Positions 6,070 through 7,151 of a DNA stretch of 7,151 nucleotides are shown here, one piece after another. The notes below the pieces were generated by a model. The model ran no database searches, was not told the origin of the DNA, and was given only the letters and a program-made list of their open reading frames with translations. Origin of the DNA: JBIICS01 sp044238735 (GTDB taxonomy: Bacteria; Bacteroidota; Bacteroidia; UBA4408); NCBI GenBank assembly GCA_044238735.1, contig JBIICS010000142.1, forward strand, positions 1 to 7,151. Direction: 5' to 3'. The translations under genes were made by a program, and so were the position numbers. Position 1 is the stretch's first letter, and every line of letters begins with the position of its first letter.

Positions 6070-6636
6070 TTAATTTAGTCTTCTATTGGCTATATGTTCA
6101 ATCTTTTCAAATAATGTGCGTGGGGTATTGGTTCTCCAGTCTTGTTCGTTTAGTTCGCCTCCCAAAATAAAGTAATTGTCAACATTGCTTCTTTTCATTT
6201 CGGCTAATACATGTTCCCTAAAGTTAAGCATGGCAATCCATCCTTCTTCAAGGTCTTCAAACCATTCTTCGTAATAACTCTCATCGCTTCCGTGAAAATT
6301 AAAAACGTTTTCTCCAATCAGGATGAATTTTTTAATGCCATGATGAATTAACTGATCAATGATGTCTCTTTTTAAAATCATGATATCGTTATTAATGGCA
6401 TCGTTCCATTCTCCAATAAATTCTATTATGGCAAATTCTTCTTCGTAATCGGCAAATAAAATTTTTATAAATAAAGTTTCACTCCCCATGTCGTCCCATT
6501 GAGGGTGAATGTAATAATTGTATATGGTGCTGGTAAACTCAAACTCCGAATACTCCCTTTCAAAAAAAGGCGAATAAGCATCTTCTGAAGCTATGTAAAA
6601 ATTTCGCCAGTTATAAAAGGGTTCTAGAGTGTGCAT
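6070..6636 (-). CDS. Conserved-looking hypothetical protein, acidic and aromatic-rich
   Basis: I do not recognise this 188-residue protein. It has no signal peptide, no membrane segment and no cysteine, so it should be cytoplasmic. It is rich in Tyr, Phe, Trp and Glu/Asp, especially at 110-140 (NVFNFHGSDESYYEEWFEDLEEGWIAML). Alternating hydrophobic strands (ETLFIKILFADYEEEFAIIEFIGEW at 53-77, KKFILIGENVF at 102-112, NYFILGGEL near 155-163) suggest an alpha/beta fold. Its coding character is supported by full-length openness, codon use like its neighbours, and a 2-bp gap to the downstream rlmD-like gene, indicating one transcript. ATG 6636 is preceded by an A-rich stretch rather than a Shine-Dalgarno, as elsewhere in this window. 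The coupling to an rRNA methyltransferase hints at a translation-related or merely housekeeping role, but this is only context. A 368-bp repeat-filled gap lies upstream. Confidence 0.8.
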   Translation of the reverse strand: MHTLEPFYNWRNFYIASEDAYSPFFEREYSEFEFTSTIYNYYIHPQWDDMGSETLFIKILFADYEEEFAIIEFIGEWNDAINNDIMILKRDIIDQLIHHGIKKFILIGENVFNFHGSDESYYEEWFEDLEEGWIAMLNFREHVLAEMKRSNVDNYFILGGELNEQDWRTNTPRTLFEKIEHIANRRLN

Positions 6637-6638
6637 TT

Positions 6639-6651
6639 TAATAGTGATTAG
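6639..6651 (+). repeat. Left arm of 13-bp inverted repeat
   Basis: TAATAGTGATTAG is the exact reverse complement of 6995-7007. It begins 3 bp before the start codon of the 188-residue gene (minus strand) and marks the left edge of the repeat block. The match does not extend by one base in either direction. Confidence 0.75.
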
Positions 6652-6707
6652 TAACTAGTGACTAGTTTATTAGTTTATTGGTTTAGAAAGTATAGAAGGT
6701 TTAGAAG
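6644..6707 (+). repeat. Degenerate 7-10 bp tandem array
   Basis: Consecutive units all begin with GT and shift gradually: GTGATTA, GTAACTA, GTGACTA, GTTTATTA, GTTTATTG, GTTTAGAAAG, then TATAGAAG and GTTTAGAAG. The sequence AACTAGT-G-ACTAGTT (6653-6667) inside it is a perfect 7-bp palindrome with a single central base. The drift from one unit to the next looks like slippage with divergence. Confidence 0.65.
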
Positions 6708-6733
6708 GTTTTGTTTAATGGTATTCATAACTT

Positions 6734-6754
6734 ATAATTCCTGCTTCGTCTTTT
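6734..6754 (+). repeat. Direct repeat copy 1 (21 bp)
   Basis: This segment, built as ATAATTC-CTG-CTTCGTCTTTT, recurs at 6874-6894 with 19 of 21 bases identical (differences at 6741 and 6743). The two copies flank the hairpin at 6783-6832 and are 140 bp apart. Confidence 0.65.
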
Positions 6755-6782
6755 TTTAATTTTTCATTTATTTCTGTCTACC

Positions 6783-6832
6783 CTTCGATACCTCAGGGTG
6801 ACAGGATTATTGTCAGGTTGAGCTTGTAGAAG
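6783..6832. repeat. Large imperfect hairpin, REP-like
   Basis: CTTCGATACCTCAGGGTGACA and TGTCAGGTTGAGCTTGTAGAAG pair as an interrupted stem: an inner TGACA/TGTCA, a middle CTCA/TGAG and an outer CTTC/GAAG, with G.T pairs, mismatches and one bulge, around a loop of about 7 nt. Phrases like CTCAGGGTGACA and TGTCAGG-TGAGCTTGT recur between genes in many Bacteroidota genomes (from memory). It could be a transcript-processing or terminator-like element, or a decayed non-autonomous repeat. Confidence 0.6.
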
Positions 6833-6873
6833 CCTTGAAGGGATTATTTCAGAAGGTTTTCAATCCAAAATTA

Positions 6874-6894
6874 ATAATTCTTACTTCGTCTTTT
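6874..6894 (+). repeat. Direct repeat copy 2 (21 bp)
   Basis: This is the second copy of the 21-bp segment at 6734-6754, here ATAATTC-TTA-CTTCGTCTTTT. It lies just upstream of the pyrimidine-rich lead-in to the heptamer satellite. A shared 10-mer, AGAAGGTTTT, also occurs at 6703-6712 and 6851-6860. Confidence 0.65.
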
Positions 6895-6913
6895 CTCTTT
6901 GTTCTTTGTTCAC

Positions 6914-6990
6914 TCAACTCTCAACTCTCAACTTTCAACTCTCAACTTTCAACTCTCAACTTTCAACTCTCAACTTTCAACTCTCAACTT
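6914..6990 (+). repeat. Heptamer satellite TCAACTY x 11
   Basis: Eleven uninterrupted 7-bp units run head to tail (77 bp). The last base reads C,C,T,C,T,C,T,C,T,C,T, so after the first unit the array is a 14-bp higher-order repeat TCAACTCTCAACTT repeated five times. It is purely pyrimidine plus A on this strand. Such arrays are likely length-variable by slippage. Confidence 0.9.
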
Positions 6991-6994
6991 CTTT

Positions 6995-7007
6995 CTAATC
7001 ACTATTA
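6995..7007 (-). repeat. Right arm of 13-bp inverted repeat, overlapping the purK stop
   Basis: CTAATCACTATTA is the exact reverse complement of 6639-6651. Read on the minus strand it is TAA-TAG-TGA-TTAG, in frame with purK: its first three bases are the purK stop, followed directly by in-frame TAG and TGA, so all three stop codons occur in a row. Confidence 0.75.
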
Positions 7008-7151
7008 TGAAACAACTTTCAAAGTATTTTTAACCTCCAGCGCTTTTGTTTTAGCGTGTTTAAGTTCTTTGTCGATAATCGTTACATGTCCCATTTTACG
7101 GTAAGGCTTGGTGGTCCGTTTACCATATAAGTGTACATAAACACCCGGAAT
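7005..7151 (-). CDS. purK: 5-(carboxyamino)imidazole ribonucleotide synthase, C-terminal end (partial)
   Basis: Forty-eight residues and a stop are visible on the minus strand; the gene enters from the right window edge. The sequence IPGVYVHLYGKRTTKPYRKM followed by GHVTIID, then KALEVKNTLKVVS, matches the C-terminal beta domain of PurK, where VH.YGK and RKMGH are conserved. PurK is the ATP-grasp enzyme that makes N5-carboxyaminoimidazole ribonucleotide from AIR, bicarbonate and ATP in purine synthesis. The natural-looking LKVVS ending argues that the inverted repeat overlapping the stop has not truncated the protein. The ATP-binding part lies outside the window, so integrity there cannot be judged. 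A repeat block separates it from the next gene on the same strand. Confidence 0.88.
   Translation of the reverse strand: MPGVYVHLYGKRTTKPYRKMGHVTIIDKELKHAKTKALEVKNTLKVVS

Larger units (their letters stand above)
6637..7004. other. Non-coding repeat-dense intergenic block
   Basis: This 368-bp gap lies between purK and the 188-residue gene, both on the minus strand. It holds no credible gene. From left to right it carries one arm of a 13-bp inverted repeat, a degenerate 7-8 bp tandem array, a first copy of a 21-bp direct repeat, a 50-bp imperfect hairpin, a second copy of the direct repeat, an 11-copy heptamer satellite and the other inverted-repeat arm. No TAnnTTTG promoter for the minus-strand downstream gene was seen, so that gene's transcription may come from within the repeats or from purK. 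Confidence 0.8.

Noticed and set aside
6914..6990. CRISPR array
   Set aside because: The units are 7 bp with no spacers, and no cas gene is nearby. It is a simple satellite.
6835..7104. An 89-codon open frame from TTG 6835 on the plus strand
   Set aside because: It runs through the heptamer satellite, giving a repetitive SQLSTFN-type peptide, and then reads antisense into purK. It is an artefact of stop-free repeats.

Overview
The window is about 7.15 kb of AT-rich DNA from a bacterium of the phylum Bacteroidota. Evidence for this: a secreted protein ends in a type IX secretion (Por/T9SS) sorting tail, the first gene is a TonB-dependent receptor with the carboxypeptidase-regulatory-like N-terminal domain common in this phylum, TAnnTTTG-type -7 promoter elements are present, Shine-Dalgarno sequences are nearly absent, and the purK gap carries intergenic repeats of a kind I associate with these genomes. 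I cannot place it at genus level.

Layout. (1) 1-1099: a divergent pair. The 5' end of a TonB-dependent outer-membrane receptor gene (minus, cut by the window edge) faces a DtxR/MntR-family metal-dependent repressor (plus). The short gap holds a 16-bp near-palindrome resembling the DtxR/IdeR box. It sits exactly between the -33 and -7 elements of the receptor promoter and upstream of a promoter that seems to give the regulator a leaderless mRNA. The simplest model is a self-contained metal-responsive uptake switch. (2) 1101-3817: a two-gene minus-strand operon, a uridine-phosphorylase-like nucleoside phosphorylase followed 11 bp later by a long UbiD-family (prenylated-FMN) decarboxylase. (3) 3958-4647: a plus-strand gene for a small secreted protein with a BP74-like domain and a T9SS sorting tail. 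(4) 4655-6636: a tight minus-strand pair, an unrecognised acidic/aromatic 188-residue protein followed 2 bp later by an RlmD-like 23S rRNA m5U methyltransferase with its Fe-S cysteines and catalytic residues intact. (5) 6637-7004: a 368-bp non-coding, repeat-dense gap. It contains an 11-copy 7-bp satellite, a second degenerate tandem array, a large imperfect hairpin and dispersed direct repeats, all bracketed by a perfect 13-bp inverted repeat. (6) 7005-7151: the C-terminal end of purK (minus), cut by the window edge.

Most genes are housekeeping or ordinary accessory functions. The parts most worth a second look are the metal regulator/receptor switch with its well-placed operator, the inverted-repeat-bounded repeat block next to purK, the nucleoside phosphorylase/UbiD pairing, and the BP74-like T9SS cargo.
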